From contig JAKQLF010000287.1 in assembly GCA_029567325.1 (NCBI GenBank), positions 1 through 42,043 of the forward strand: 42,043 nucleotides of DNA. Reading direction: 5' to 3'. This document shows, one piece after another, positions 8,762-16,531 of the stretch. The translations under genes were made by a program, and so were the position numbers. The notes beneath the pieces are model-generated. The model saw nothing but the letters and a program-made list of their open reading frames with translations. It made no database searches and was not told the origin of the DNA. Origin of the DNA: Bacteroidota bacterium (lineage in GTDB: Bacteria; Bacteroidota; Bacteroidia; Chitinophagales; Saprospiraceae). Position 1 is the first letter of the stretch. The number at the start of each line of letters is the position of its first letter.

Positions 8762-9706
8762 TTAACCTAAAATACTGATCAACTGGTTGGCCAATTCAGC
8801 ACCAACTTTCTCCTGAGCTTCAGCAGTTGAAGCGCCTATGTGAGGAGTCAAAGATACTTTAGGATGCGTTAAGATGTCTTCACGTGGAGTAGGCTCGTTG
8901 TCAAAAACATCGATGCCAGCCGCAGCAAGTTTTCCGCTATTCAAAGCCGCCAACATGGCATCTTCGTTTACTACACCACCTCTTGAGCAATTGATCAAAA
9001 TAGCACCATCTTTCATTTTTGCAAACTCAGCTTCATTCATGATAGGCTGTGCCAAACCAGGAACATGCATAGATAGAAAATCAGCTTTGGCCAATACATC
9101 ATCTATGCTAGATTTCTGAATAGTGATCGTTGCTTTGTATTGACTGTTGCCAATAGTAAGATCTACGCTTTCAACAAATGGATCAAATGCAACAACTTCC
9201 ATTCCCAATCCAAGACCCATTTTCATAGTCTCTTGACCTATTCTGCCCATGCCAATTACTCCAAGCGTTTTGCCCTCGATTTCAATACCTTTTGCATAAG
9301 CCTTTTTCAAAGCATTAAATTCAGTCGCACCTTTTGAGGGCATGGCTTGGTTTGATTTGTTTAAAAATCTCACTATACCAAGCAAATGACCAAAAACCAA
9401 TTCAGCTACTGATCTTGAAGAAGCAGCTGGTGTATTGATAACTTTTATTCCTTTTGATTTTGCATATTCAACATCTATGTTGTCTAGACCAACACCGCCT
9501 CTTGCGATGACCTTTAGATTTGGACAAGCATCAATAAGATCTTTTCTCACTTTGGTTGCACTTCTTACACAAATTGCGTCGTATGCATTGAGTTTTTCAA
9601 TCAATTGATCTTGTGGAATGTTGTTCATATCCACTTCAAAACCAGCAGCTTCAAGCATTACTTTACCTGATTCTTCGATTCCGTCATTCACTAATATTCT
9701 TGCCAT
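8762..9706 (-). CDS. serA: D-3-phosphoglycerate dehydrogenase (D-2-hydroxyacid dehydrogenase family)
   Basis: It probably catalyses the NAD-dependent oxidation of 3-phosphoglycerate, the first step of serine synthesis. The 314-residue form is the short type without a C-terminal ACT domain. Visible features are the substrate loop ARGGVGLDNID (68-78), the NAD-binding GMGRIG (152-157), and the catalytic triad Arg242 (NCSRGGVVNE), Glu271 (DNEPTP) and His289 (TPHIGAST). The start MARILVNDGIEE at 9706 is typical of the family; an in-frame ATG at 9733 would add nine residues but lies upstream of a promoter-like box (TTTCTTTG on the minus strand, 9738-9731). Other D-2-hydroxyacid dehydrogenases share these motifs, so substrate is likely but not proven; no serC or serB is adjacent. 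Confidence 0.88.
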   Translation of the reverse strand: MARILVNDGIEESGKVMLEAAGFEVDMNNIPQDQLIEKLNAYDAICVRSATKVRKDLIDACPNLKVIARGGVGLDNIDVEYAKSKGIKVINTPAASSRSVAELVFGHLLGIVRFLNKSNQAMPSKGATEFNALKKAYAKGIEIEGKTLGVIGMGRIGQETMKMGLGLGMEVVAFDPFVESVDLTIGNSQYKATITIQKSSIDDVLAKADFLSMHVPGLAQPIMNEAEFAKMKDGAILINCSRGGVVNEDAMLAALNSGKLAAAGIDVFDNEPTPREDILTHPKVSLTPHIGASTAEAQEKVGAELANQLISILG

Positions 9707-9831
9707 TATAGTATTTTTTAAATTTGAGTGCAAAGAAAGTCAAAATCATCTTAAGTCTCAGAACTGAGCACTCCATTTTTACATGTATTTCACGAATTGA
9801 TAAAAATTTAACTATTTGACGTAGTTAATAG

Positions 9832-9862
9832 TTGTTTAACTGATAAATACGTTATATCTTTG
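9832..9862 (+). promoter_or_regulatory. Strong promoter match immediately before the TPR gene
   Basis: TTG (9832-9834), a 20-base spacer and TATCTTTG (9855-9862) match the Bacteroidota promoter closely. The ATG at 9868 lies only five bases after the box, so the transcript would begin at or very near the start codon. Confidence 0.6.
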
Positions 9863-9867
9863 TTTTT

Positions 9868-10995
9868 ATGAATGTTCCATTTTTACTTCGGCTATTATCC
9901 AATTTTCCAAAAAGAGTAGGGTTGTCAACCTGTATTTTATTGCATTTGTTTGGTTTTAATCTTTTTGGTCAAGGTGATGTGAAACAGCAAGTAGAAAATC
10001 ATGATTCTATCCTAATGACTTATTATGAAAGTGGAGATTATCAACAGAGTAAAACGTATGCTTTAGATATTTTAAAAGGGGATAGTCTGAATCAAGTTAC
10101 TTTAGGAGTACTCGCACAGATATATGAGTCAGAGCAAAACATCGCAAAGGCTATCAAATATAATTCTTTGCGTTTCAAGTCAGACAGCACGAATGCAAAG
10201 ATTTGCAGGAAGTTGGGGCAGTTGTATGCTGAAGCTGAAATCATTAGAGAAGCGCAATATTATTACAGATTGGCCAATAGATTAAATAGCCGAGACATTT
10301 TGGCAATAAAAGGCCTCATAGACATTTACATGCTTACAGAAAACTTAACCAGCGCTGATTCTCTCATTGCAGTAGGAATGGAAATAGACAGCAGTAATGT
10401 GGGCTTACTTTTAGCGCGGGCTAGAGTTTCTTACAAAACCAAGTATATGAATCAGGTTGTTACTGCATTGGACAAAGCAGGAAACATGACCAATTTGAAT
10501 AATTATTATCTTCGAATGTTGGGTTATGCAAATTTGCAAATTGACTCTTTGGATAAAGCTGTACATTGTTTGAGGTCGGCTTTGGAAACTGATCGCAACC
10601 CAGAATTCACTTATTATTATCTGGCTTTAGCCCATGAAAGATTGAAAGAACCAACGATCGCAGCAAAATATTATGAAGAAGCCATCGAAGCGGGTATTTC
10701 TAAAGAACTTCATACTTACTATCAGCGTTTGGGAATGCTGATGGTGCGGGAAGAAAAATATAAAGAAGCTTATGCTTATTTGTCAGAAGCATTAAAACTA
10801 AAGAGAGATCCAATTTCTCTGTACTTTATGGCCTTGACTTGTGATCACCGTTTCAAAGACAAGTCAAAGGCATTGACTTATTTTAAAGAAGTACTTAACA
10901 ATCCCGGCATGTTGGATAATGCTATGTTGTCTTATGCTAAAGCAAGAACTCAATTGCTGGAAGAAGAAATGCACCAAAAAAAATCCAAACCGTAG
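9868..10995 (+). CDS. Secreted/periplasmic tetratricopeptide-repeat protein
   Basis: The 375-residue protein has an N-terminal hydrophobic stretch (about 18-33, STCILLHLFGFNLFGQG) that reads as a signal peptide with an unusually long basic front. The rest is almost entirely TPR helices, with about eight degenerate repeats of the A-x-x-Y/L-x-x-A type, for example AKICRKLGQLYAEAE, YYLALAHERLKEP and AYAYLSEALKLKRDP. TPR arrays mediate protein-protein contacts; no enzymatic domain is present, and partners cannot be named. It is flanked by the divergent serA gene and by pyrophosphatase downstream, so it appears to be a single-gene unit. The start is the only ATG before the signal peptide, although the promoter sits unusually close to it. 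Confidence 0.75.
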   Translation: MNVPFLLRLLSNFPKRVGLSTCILLHLFGFNLFGQGDVKQQVENHDSILMTYYESGDYQQSKTYALDILKGDSLNQVTLGVLAQIYESEQNIAKAIKYNSLRFKSDSTNAKICRKLGQLYAEAEIIREAQYYYRLANRLNSRDILAIKGLIDIYMLTENLTSADSLIAVGMEIDSSNVGLLLARARVSYKTKYMNQVVTALDKAGNMTNLNNYYLRMLGYANLQIDSLDKAVHCLRSALETDRNPEFTYYYLALAHERLKEPTIAAKYYEEAIEAGISKELHTYYQRLGMLMVREEKYKEAYAYLSEALKLKRDPISLYFMALTCDHRFKDKSKALTYFKEVLNNPGMLDNAMLSYAKARTQLLEEEMHQKKSKP

Positions 10996-11151
10996 TCATC
11001 AACGTTTTCCTTTTCATTTTTTACAGACCATTCAACCAAGTATTCAACTTGCTTGAACATCTATTTACTTCAAACCTTATTTAAGGTCTGCTTTTAAAAT
11101 TTAGTATTCAAATAAAATTATATTCTGATACATCAATATATTCATGATTTA

Positions 11152-11185
11152 TTGAATATGGAATTGAGTATATTGTATACCTTTG
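11152..11185 (+). promoter_or_regulatory. Promoter of the pyrophosphatase gene
   Basis: TACCTTTG (11178-11185) matches TAnnTTTG exactly; TTG lies at 11152-11154, 23 bases upstream. The ATG at 11204 is 18 bases after the box. This excludes the upstream TTG at 11183 as a start. Confidence 0.6.
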
Positions 11186-11203
11186 CAAAATAAAATAAGG
11201 ATT

Positions 11204-11836
11204 ATGAAGCGCAAATATAAATCTCATCCATGGCACGGTATTGATCCGGGGCAAGCAGCTCCAGATATTTTGACTGCATTTATTGAAATCATACCTAGTG
11301 ATACTGTAAAGTATGAAATTGATAAAGAGTCAGGTTACTTGAAGGTGGATAGACCTCAAAAATTTAGCAATATTGTACCGGCACTTTATGGTTTTATACC
11401 TAAAACTTATTGTGCTGAAAAAGTAGCAAAGTTGTGTGAAGAAGCAACTGGCCATACCAATATCATCGGTGATGAGGATCCATTGGATATATGCGTGCTA
11501 ACAGAAAGAGAAATTACCCACGGTGACATCATTGTGAGAGCCATTCCGATCGGTGGTTTCCGCATGCTGGATAATGGCGAAGCGGACGATAAAATCATCG
11601 CTACACTGATGTATGATGAAGTTTATTCTGCTTGGACAGATATTGATAAAGTACCTCCTGGTGTCATCAACAGGCTCAAACACTACTTCCTTACTTACAA
11701 ACAACTTCCTGACGCTCCCTCAAAAATTGAAATCGCAGAGGTATATGGGCGAGAAAAAGCGCATGAAGTGATCAAAGCAAGTATGCAGGATTATAGATTA
11801 CACTTTGGCAAGAAGGAATATGTGATCACTCCTTAG
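11204..11836 (+). CDS. ppa: Family I inorganic pyrophosphatase
   Basis: It hydrolyses pyrophosphate to two phosphates in the cytosol and so drives biosynthetic reactions. The 210-residue protein has the family I signature DEDPLD (90-95) with the metal-binding aspartates, preceded by the substrate region NIVPALYGFIPKTYC (56-70). The tail contains YKQLPDAPSKIEIAEVYG, which matches the longer pyrophosphatases common in Bacteroidota and eukaryote-like forms. Position 2 of the signature is Glu rather than the usual small residue. The start MKRKYKSHPWHG is fixed by the promoter box ending at 11185. No operon partner is evident; the next gene is 128 bases downstream. Confidence 0.93.
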   Translation: MKRKYKSHPWHGIDPGQAAPDILTAFIEIIPSDTVKYEIDKESGYLKVDRPQKFSNIVPALYGFIPKTYCAEKVAKLCEEATGHTNIIGDEDPLDICVLTEREITHGDIIVRAIPIGGFRMLDNGEADDKIIATLMYDEVYSAWTDIDKVPPGVINRLKHYFLTYKQLPDAPSKIEIAEVYGREKAHEVIKASMQDYRLHFGKKEYVITP

Positions 11837-11964
11837 GAGGTACAATTCTTTGCATAGTTGCTTATAAATAATGTAATAAACTATGCTTTCTGGTTTGACA
11901 AAGTTAAAAAAAACGTGGTGCTCTGTGATTTTTTAATTTCTTTTGTGTGTCTGAAGAAAGAAAT

Positions 11965-12378
11965 ATGGATTTTGATAAAGAACATTATTACAAAATTCCT
12001 GAAAAGGTATCATTTGATTTTGATCAAAGGCGGTTATTGTGTGTAGTAAAGCGTGAGCAATATGGAGAACAGCCTCAAGCTACATTAGCAGCTATTTCCA
12101 AAGCAATTAAATTGACATTTGATCAAGACGTAGCTGTTGTGGTATTGGAAAAGGATCAGAAAATCTCCTTGGGTGAAGCATTGGTAAAATTTGATGTGGT
12201 CATTTATTTTGGGGTTAATCCTGAACATACCGGACTGAATATTGATGCAAAACTTTATCGAATTTTCAGTATGGAACGTGTACAATTATTGATAGCACAC
12301 AACCTCATTGATATAGCAGGTGATAAAAACAAAAAGTTGTATTTGTGGAAATGCCTACAAATGCTTTTTGAAATGTAA
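11965..12378 (+). CDS. Conserved-looking small protein of unknown function
   Basis: I do not recognise this 137-residue soluble protein. It has an alternating alpha/beta pattern: RRLLCVVKREQYG (strand), a helix ATLAAISKAIKL, QDVAVVVLEKDQKISLGEAL (strand and helix), KFDVVIYFGVNPEHTGLNID (strand and loop), then RVQLLIAHNLIDIAGDKNKK and a C-terminal helix LYLWKCLQMLFEM. There is no signal peptide, membrane helix or obvious catalytic motif. The start is ambiguous: ATG at 11965, or GTG six codons earlier at 11947. It follows ppa on the same strand and converges with purN, whose stop lies 34 bases away. The balanced codon use and globular pattern support a real gene. Confidence 0.6.
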   Translation: MDFDKEHYYKIPEKVSFDFDQRRLLCVVKREQYGEQPQATLAAISKAIKLTFDQDVAVVVLEKDQKISLGEALVKFDVVIYFGVNPEHTGLNIDAKLYRIFSMERVQLLIAHNLIDIAGDKNKKLYLWKCLQMLFEM

Positions 12379-12411
12379 TTCAAACATTCTGAGAAACTAT
12401 TAATTTGAAAA

Positions 12412-12981
12412 TCAGAAAGTTAGAATGAAATCTTCAATGACTCTAGGGAAAAATTCATGTTCGATCTCGAGGACTTTTTTGGCTATCATTTCGGCACTAT
12501 CTTCCGCATCAAGCTGAACTTTTCTTTGAAAAATAACTCGACCTCTATCATATTCTTCATTGACTAAGTGGATTGTAATACCACTTTCAGTTTCTGAATT
12601 GGCCTTCACAGCTTCATGTACGTGGTGACCATACATGCCTTTTCCGCCATATTTTGGGAGTAGGGAAGGGTGTATGTTGATGATTCTATCAGGGAATGCT
12701 TTAATGAGATATTCTGGTAACATCCAAAGAAAACCAGCAAGTATTATAAAGTCAATGCGCTCTTTCTTTAATAACTTTAAAAAGTCTTGACTGTTGTAGA
12801 AATACGATCGGTCGAATGCAAATTTGTGGAGGTCATATTCATTGGCAAGGTCTAAAACCTTAGCCTTGGCATTATTGCTCGCTATGAGTTTTACATGAAT
12901 ATCTTCATTCGTTGAGAAATATTCAACTATTTTTCTAGCATTACTTCCAGTTCCTGAAGCAAGGATGGCAATATTTGTCAC
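12412..12981 (-). CDS. purN: Phosphoribosylglycinamide formyltransferase (GAR transformylase)
   Basis: It transfers a formyl group from 10-formyltetrahydrofolate to GAR, the third step of purine synthesis. The 189-residue protein begins with the GAR-binding motif IAILASGTGSNARKI (4-18). It contains the folate and catalytic region LAGFLWMLPEYLI and RIINIHPSLLPKYGGKGMYG, where Asn, His and the following Ser-Leu-Leu-Pro are the family active site, and ends with the ITIHLVNEEYDRGRVIFQ segment that carries the catalytic Asp/Glu region. The start is three bases after the DUF4835 stop, so it is the last gene of the bamD-rpoZ-coaBC-DUF4835 operon. Confidence 0.92.
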   Translation of the reverse strand: MTNIAILASGTGSNARKIVEYFSTNEDIHVKLIASNNAKAKVLDLANEYDLHKFAFDRSYFYNSQDFLKLLKKERIDFIILAGFLWMLPEYLIKAFPDRIINIHPSLLPKYGGKGMYGHHVHEAVKANSETESGITIHLVNEEYDRGRVIFQRKVQLDAEDSAEMIAKKVLEIEHEFFPRVIEDFILTF

Positions 12982-12984
12982 AAA

Positions 12985-13920
12985 CTATTGCTTTAAAATT
13001 TCAAAATACTTGGATTGTGATGGGTTGATTCTCATCAATAAATCGTGGATGCGTGTTTTTTGATTACCATCCGCTACTTTGAAAATTTCAACCAGTTCTG
13101 CTCTTTTAGCATCAGCAAAGATTTGCAAAGCCAGACAATTGGGATAAGATTGGAAAACTTGATCCAATGCATTGATATTACTTACCAAAATTGCCCTTTG
13201 TTTATCAGGGTCTAAATACATATTATCCATAATCTTACGGTGATAATCAAAACTAAAAGCCCTTACTGGTCTTACTCTTGTATCTAGAAAATCATTGACT
13301 ATCCAATATTTATTACGAGTCACTGTGAGCCCACTGCTCCAGCTTGGATCACTATTCTGCATACTTGCCGGTAGAGCACTTCTCACCTCGCGAGCCATAA
13401 TAAAATAATCTTCGCCTCCGTAAAGACTAAAACTATCATAATCTAAGCCTAGGATGATGTAAGCATAGAAAGTGAATGTGCTACTTAAATTGTCGTAGAA
13501 AATGTTATCAGACTTTTGTAAAACCTGGCCCACATTAAAGGAGAAACTAAAATTGGCATCTGTAAAACTGAGCATATCAGAATCATACATCGTTTTGTAT
13601 ACCGGCCGTGCTGTTTTAATAATGATATCAGCAACGTAATTATTAAGACTTGGCTCTTCTTTGATGATTATTTGTATCGAACCTTTTATTTTTTCGTGAG
13701 GCGCATATTCATCATTTGTCCATTTTGTTCTGTTTAAAAACTCTGAAATGGTTAATTCTAGGTTTCTGAAAATTTGTGCGTCAGAAAGCATGGAGGTATT
13801 TGATTGAGTCACATTGACCTTGATGTCAAATTCTTGGGCATCAAGGCATAAATTGGAAACCAATATCCAGAAGAGAATCAAATTATATCTTAATGTACTT
13901 TTTATAAATTCGCGCAACAT
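12985..13920 (-). CDS. DUF4835 family periplasmic/envelope protein
   Basis: The protein has a signal peptide (about residues 1-29, LILFWILVSNLCLDAQ) and then the DUF4835 body: EFDIKVNVTQSNTSMLSDAQIFRNLE, a beta-rich middle, LDYDSFSLYGGEDYF, and the DTRVRPVRAFSFDYHRKIMD segment. Function is unknown. In many Bacteroidota this family follows coaBC in the bamD-rpoZ-coaBC cluster, exactly as here, and usually precedes recN; here purN follows instead. The ATG at 13920 is chosen over an upstream GTG at 13941 because it begins a clean signal peptide. The link to bamD hints at an envelope role, which is inference. Confidence 0.85.
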   Translation of the reverse strand: MLREFIKSTLRYNLILFWILVSNLCLDAQEFDIKVNVTQSNTSMLSDAQIFRNLELTISEFLNRTKWTNDEYAPHEKIKGSIQIIIKEEPSLNNYVADIIIKTARPVYKTMYDSDMLSFTDANFSFSFNVGQVLQKSDNIFYDNLSSTFTFYAYIILGLDYDSFSLYGGEDYFIMAREVRSALPASMQNSDPSWSSGLTVTRNKYWIVNDFLDTRVRPVRAFSFDYHRKIMDNMYLDPDKQRAILVSNINALDQVFQSYPNCLALQIFADAKRAELVEIFKVADGNQKTRIHDLLMRINPSQSKYFEILKQ

Positions 13921-13965
13921 ATTTGAGTTTAAAAGCTTCACTTCTATACGAAGTTGTGAATTGTT

Positions 13966-15171
13966 TTATTTTTCGATCAGGTGAGAAATTAGGAATTCGA
14001 CGATGTCTTTGGCCACTTCTGTTTTTGATTTGAGGTCAAAGCTGTTTACTTTTCCTGAGGTTTCTATGATTTTGATTTTATTAGTATCGAGTTTAAAGCC
14101 CGCTCCTGGATCATTCAATGAATTAAGGACTAAGAAATCGAAGTTTTTTTTCTCCAATTTCTTCAATCCATTTATTTCTTCATTTTCAGTTTCTAAAGCA
14201 AAACCAACATGAATTTGATGAGGTCTTTTTTGAATTCCAAGTTCGTAGGCTATATCCCGATTTTTTACAAGCGTTAAGTGAAACTCAGAATCATTTTTCT
14301 TAATTTTTTGTGGGGCTACTTCGCTGGGTCTATAGTCAGCAACAGCAGCCGCAAAAATGCATACATCGACCATTGGGTGCAGTTGTTGACAAGCGGTGTA
14401 CATTTCTTCTGCTGACATGCAATTTGTTACACTTATTCCGATGTGGTTGATGTCCAATTGATTTGGGCCGATGACAAGTTCTACCAAACCGCCTTTATTT
14501 GCAATAGTTTCAGCTAGGGCAAGGCCCATTTTTCCTGAGCTATGATTACCGATAAACCTCACAGGATCAATGGCTTCATAAGTTGGCCCAGCGGTGATAA
14601 GGAACTTTTTACCTGCCAATTCATGGCTTGTTTCCAACATTTGTTGAAGGTAGTTAAGAATTTCTTCAGGTTCTGCCAATCTACCTTCACCAATCAGGCC
14701 ACTAGCAAGTTCACCATATTTAGCATAAATGATTTGATTGCCGAATGATTGAAGTTTATTTAAATTTTGAACAGTTGATGGGTGTTTGTACATATCTAAG
14801 TCCATCGCTGGACAAAACACAACAGGGCATTTGGCAGAAAGATAAGTCGCAAGCAGCATATTATCACAAATGCCGTTGGCAGCTTTTGCTATGGTATTTG
14901 CACTTGCTGGCGCCACAATAATAATGTCAGCCCAAAGCCCTAAAGCCACATGATTGTTCCATGTATCATCTTTAAAAAAATCTACTAAGACTTCATTTTC
15001 GCTGAGTGTAGCAAAAGACAAAGGTGCTACAAAATGACAAGCTGCGGGTGACATGATAACTTTCACCTCGCAGCCTGATTTTTTTAGTAATCTGACCAAT
15101 AAAAGAGATTTGTAAGCGGCAATGCTTCCTGACACTGCCACAATGATCTTTTTACCAGTCATTGTTCCCAT
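13966..15171 (-). CDS. coaBC: Bifunctional phosphopantothenoylcysteine decarboxylase / phosphopantothenate-cysteine ligase
   Basis: It catalyses two consecutive steps of coenzyme A synthesis. The N-terminal CoaC half is a flavoprotein: VSGSIAAYKS (13-22), catalytic His74 in WNNHVALGLWAD, the FMN motif PASANT (88-93), and Cys120 in FCPAMDLDMYKH. The C-terminal CoaB half starts at about residue 185 with KKFLITAGPTYEAIDPVRFI and contains the nucleotide-binding NHSSGKMG and the ligase region IFAAAVADYRPSEVAPQKIKK. The length of 401 is normal. A second ATG three codons in (15162) is equally plausible as start. It lies eight bases after rpoZ and forms one operon with bamD, rpoZ, DUF4835 and purN. 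Confidence 0.95.
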   Translation of the reverse strand: MGTMTGKKIIVAVSGSIAAYKSLLLVRLLKKSGCEVKVIMSPAACHFVAPLSFATLSENEVLVDFFKDDTWNNHVALGLWADIIIVAPASANTIAKAANGICDNMLLATYLSAKCPVVFCPAMDLDMYKHPSTVQNLNKLQSFGNQIIYAKYGELASGLIGEGRLAEPEEILNYLQQMLETSHELAGKKFLITAGPTYEAIDPVRFIGNHSSGKMGLALAETIANKGGLVELVIGPNQLDINHIGISVTNCMSAEEMYTACQQLHPMVDVCIFAAAVADYRPSEVAPQKIKKNDSEFHLTLVKNRDIAYELGIQKRPHQIHVGFALETENEEINGLKKLEKKNFDFLVLNSLNDPGAGFKLDTNKIKIIETSGKVNSFDLKSKTEVAKDIVEFLISHLIEK

Positions 15172-15179
15172 TTTATTTT

Positions 15180-15524
15180 CTACTCACCTGTATTTTCAGG
15201 AGCGTTTTTGTATCTGAATGTAAATTCGTCATTCATGAACTCTTCGATTGCGATGATAACCGGATTTGGTAATCGCTCATAAAATTTTGAAATCTCGATT
15301 TGTTCTTTGTTTTCGTGAATTTCCTCGATCGTATCAGTGCTTACTGAGAATTCATCCAATTTGGTATGTAATTCATGTTTGATGTCAACAGAGATTTGAT
15401 TCGCTCTTTTGGTGATTACAGCAAGTGTTTCATATATATTTTTACTTTCTGTCAAGAATTTCTTTACGTCTCTTGCTCTGATGTTTGGCTCTAAAGACTG
15501 TACTTTTGATTTAATATCTGTCAT
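15180..15524 (-). CDS. rpoZ: Bacteroidota-type RNA polymerase omega (RpoZ/Rpb6-like) subunit
   Basis: The 114-residue protein fits the divergent omega family of Bacteroidota: the segment NIYETLAVITKRANQIS (about 29-45) corresponds to the omega helix that latches onto the beta' C-terminus, and ELHTKLDEF followed by an acidic stretch completes the pattern. Omega supports assembly of RNA polymerase. Position between bamD and coaBC is the usual place for this gene in the phylum, and supports the call more strongly than sequence alone. Its ATG overlaps the bamD stop by four bases (ATGA), which indicates translational coupling. Confidence 0.85.
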   Translation of the reverse strand: MTDIKSKVQSLEPNIRARDVKKFLTESKNIYETLAVITKRANQISVDIKHELHTKLDEFSVSTDTIEEIHENKEQIEISKFYERLPNPVIIAIEEFMNDEFTFRYKNAPENTGE

Positions 15525-16333
15525 GCTCCTAAATTTTTTAATTGAACTAAGCTTTTTTCCAAAATTTGTTTTACATCATTTTTGAATGACTTCTTGGAAA
15601 TTTTTTCTAAATATTTATTGCAAAGTGTTACGGTTTCATTGTAGCGCTCTTCTCTTTTTTCTATCACAGAGTTACTCGCCAATTCGTAACTTGATTTGAT
15701 CATTAAAAATTGTGCTTCCTCTTCAAATGAAGACCCTGGAAAATTGCCGAGGTGATTTTGAAAGGATCTTACTGCTGATTCAAAATAACCCATATCAAAA
15801 TATTGCTGCGCTTGATTGAAGGATTTTTGCTCCAATTTGGCCCTCATTTCATCAATCAACTTATTACATTGTACAATCCTTGGACTATTTGGATATGCAT
15901 TAATAAATTCCTGAAATTCTTCAATCGCCTTTACAGAAGGTGTTTGATCCAATCTGAATGATGGCGAAAGTTTATATTTTGAAAAAGCTGACATGAAATA
16001 AGCCTCTTCTCTTTTTGGACTATTTAAAAAAGTTGTACAAAAAGTTTTAAAATATTGAGAAGCAGTGGTAAAATCCGAGGTGTTGTAGTAGGTATATGCA
16101 AAGTTGAAATAGATATCCTCTGCTTCTGCTTTTCCTCTGAAATATTGTATAGATAGTTCGTATAAAGCTTGAGCGTTGTAATTGTCACCATCTTTAAAAT
16201 ACTCATGTGCTTTTTTGAGTATCATTTCTGGATCATTACTAGTCCGTATTTTCTCAAATTCTGTAGAACAGCTGGTTACAATAAGCAACAAACAAATTAT
16301 AAAATATGAAAATATATATCTCTTTACAGCCAC
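15521..16333 (-). CDS. bamD: BamD-like outer membrane assembly lipoprotein
   Basis: The 270-residue protein has a lipoprotein signal peptide with lipobox IVTSC (Cys22) and a TPR-rich body: MILKKAHEYFKDGDNYNAQALYE, YFNFAYTYYNTSDFTTASQYF, YPNSP and a repeat near YFDMGYFESAVRSFQNHLGNFPGS. BamD is the essential lipoprotein partner of BamA in inserting outer membrane proteins. The start codon is GTG at 16333, 20 bases after a TAnnTTTG box, so it is the first gene of its operon. The polypeptide ends with a coupled overlap into rpoZ. Confidence 0.92.
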   Translation of the reverse strand: MAVKRYIFSYFIICLLLIVTSCSTEFEKIRTSNDPEMILKKAHEYFKDGDNYNAQALYELSIQYFRGKAEAEDIYFNFAYTYYNTSDFTTASQYFKTFCTTFLNSPKREEAYFMSAFSKYKLSPSFRLDQTPSVKAIEEFQEFINAYPNSPRIVQCNKLIDEMRAKLEQKSFNQAQQYFDMGYFESAVRSFQNHLGNFPGSSFEEEAQFLMIKSSYELASNSVIEKREERYNETVTLCNKYLEKISKKSFKNDVKQILEKSLVQLKNLGA

Positions 16334-16352
16334 CTGCGATTTTTTAAACGTG

Positions 16353-16360
16353 CAAAATTA
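16353..16360 (-). promoter_or_regulatory. TAnnTTTG promoter box of the bamD-purN operon
   Basis: On the minus strand the sequence is TAATTTTG, an exact match to TAnnTTTG, 20 bases before the GTG of bamD. No clear TTG lies at the expected -33 distance. Confidence 0.5.
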
Positions 16361-16474
16361 ATATTTTTCTTGGAAAACGCTCGAAAATTTTAAAATAAGA
16401 CCTTGCGAAGTCGTGTTTAATGATTTATTAACGGTTGAAAGCTACTATTTTTTTAAACTCAGTTAATCGCTTTC

Positions 16475-16509
16475 AAAAAAAAACCCTGACACTTTGAGAG
16501 AGCCAGGGT
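16475..16509 (-). terminator. Rho-independent terminator of the M43 protease gene
   Basis: Read on the minus strand, ACCCTG and CAGGGT form a stem at 16509-16504 and 16489-16484, followed by a run of nine T (16483-16475). It lies 23 bases after the protease stop. Confidence 0.8.
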
Positions 16510-16531
16510 AAAATCAAGAGAATTACAAAAC

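Noticed and set aside
11183-11203. TTG start for pyrophosphatase
   Set aside because: It overlaps the promoter box TACCTTTG, and the shorter protein matches the family start.
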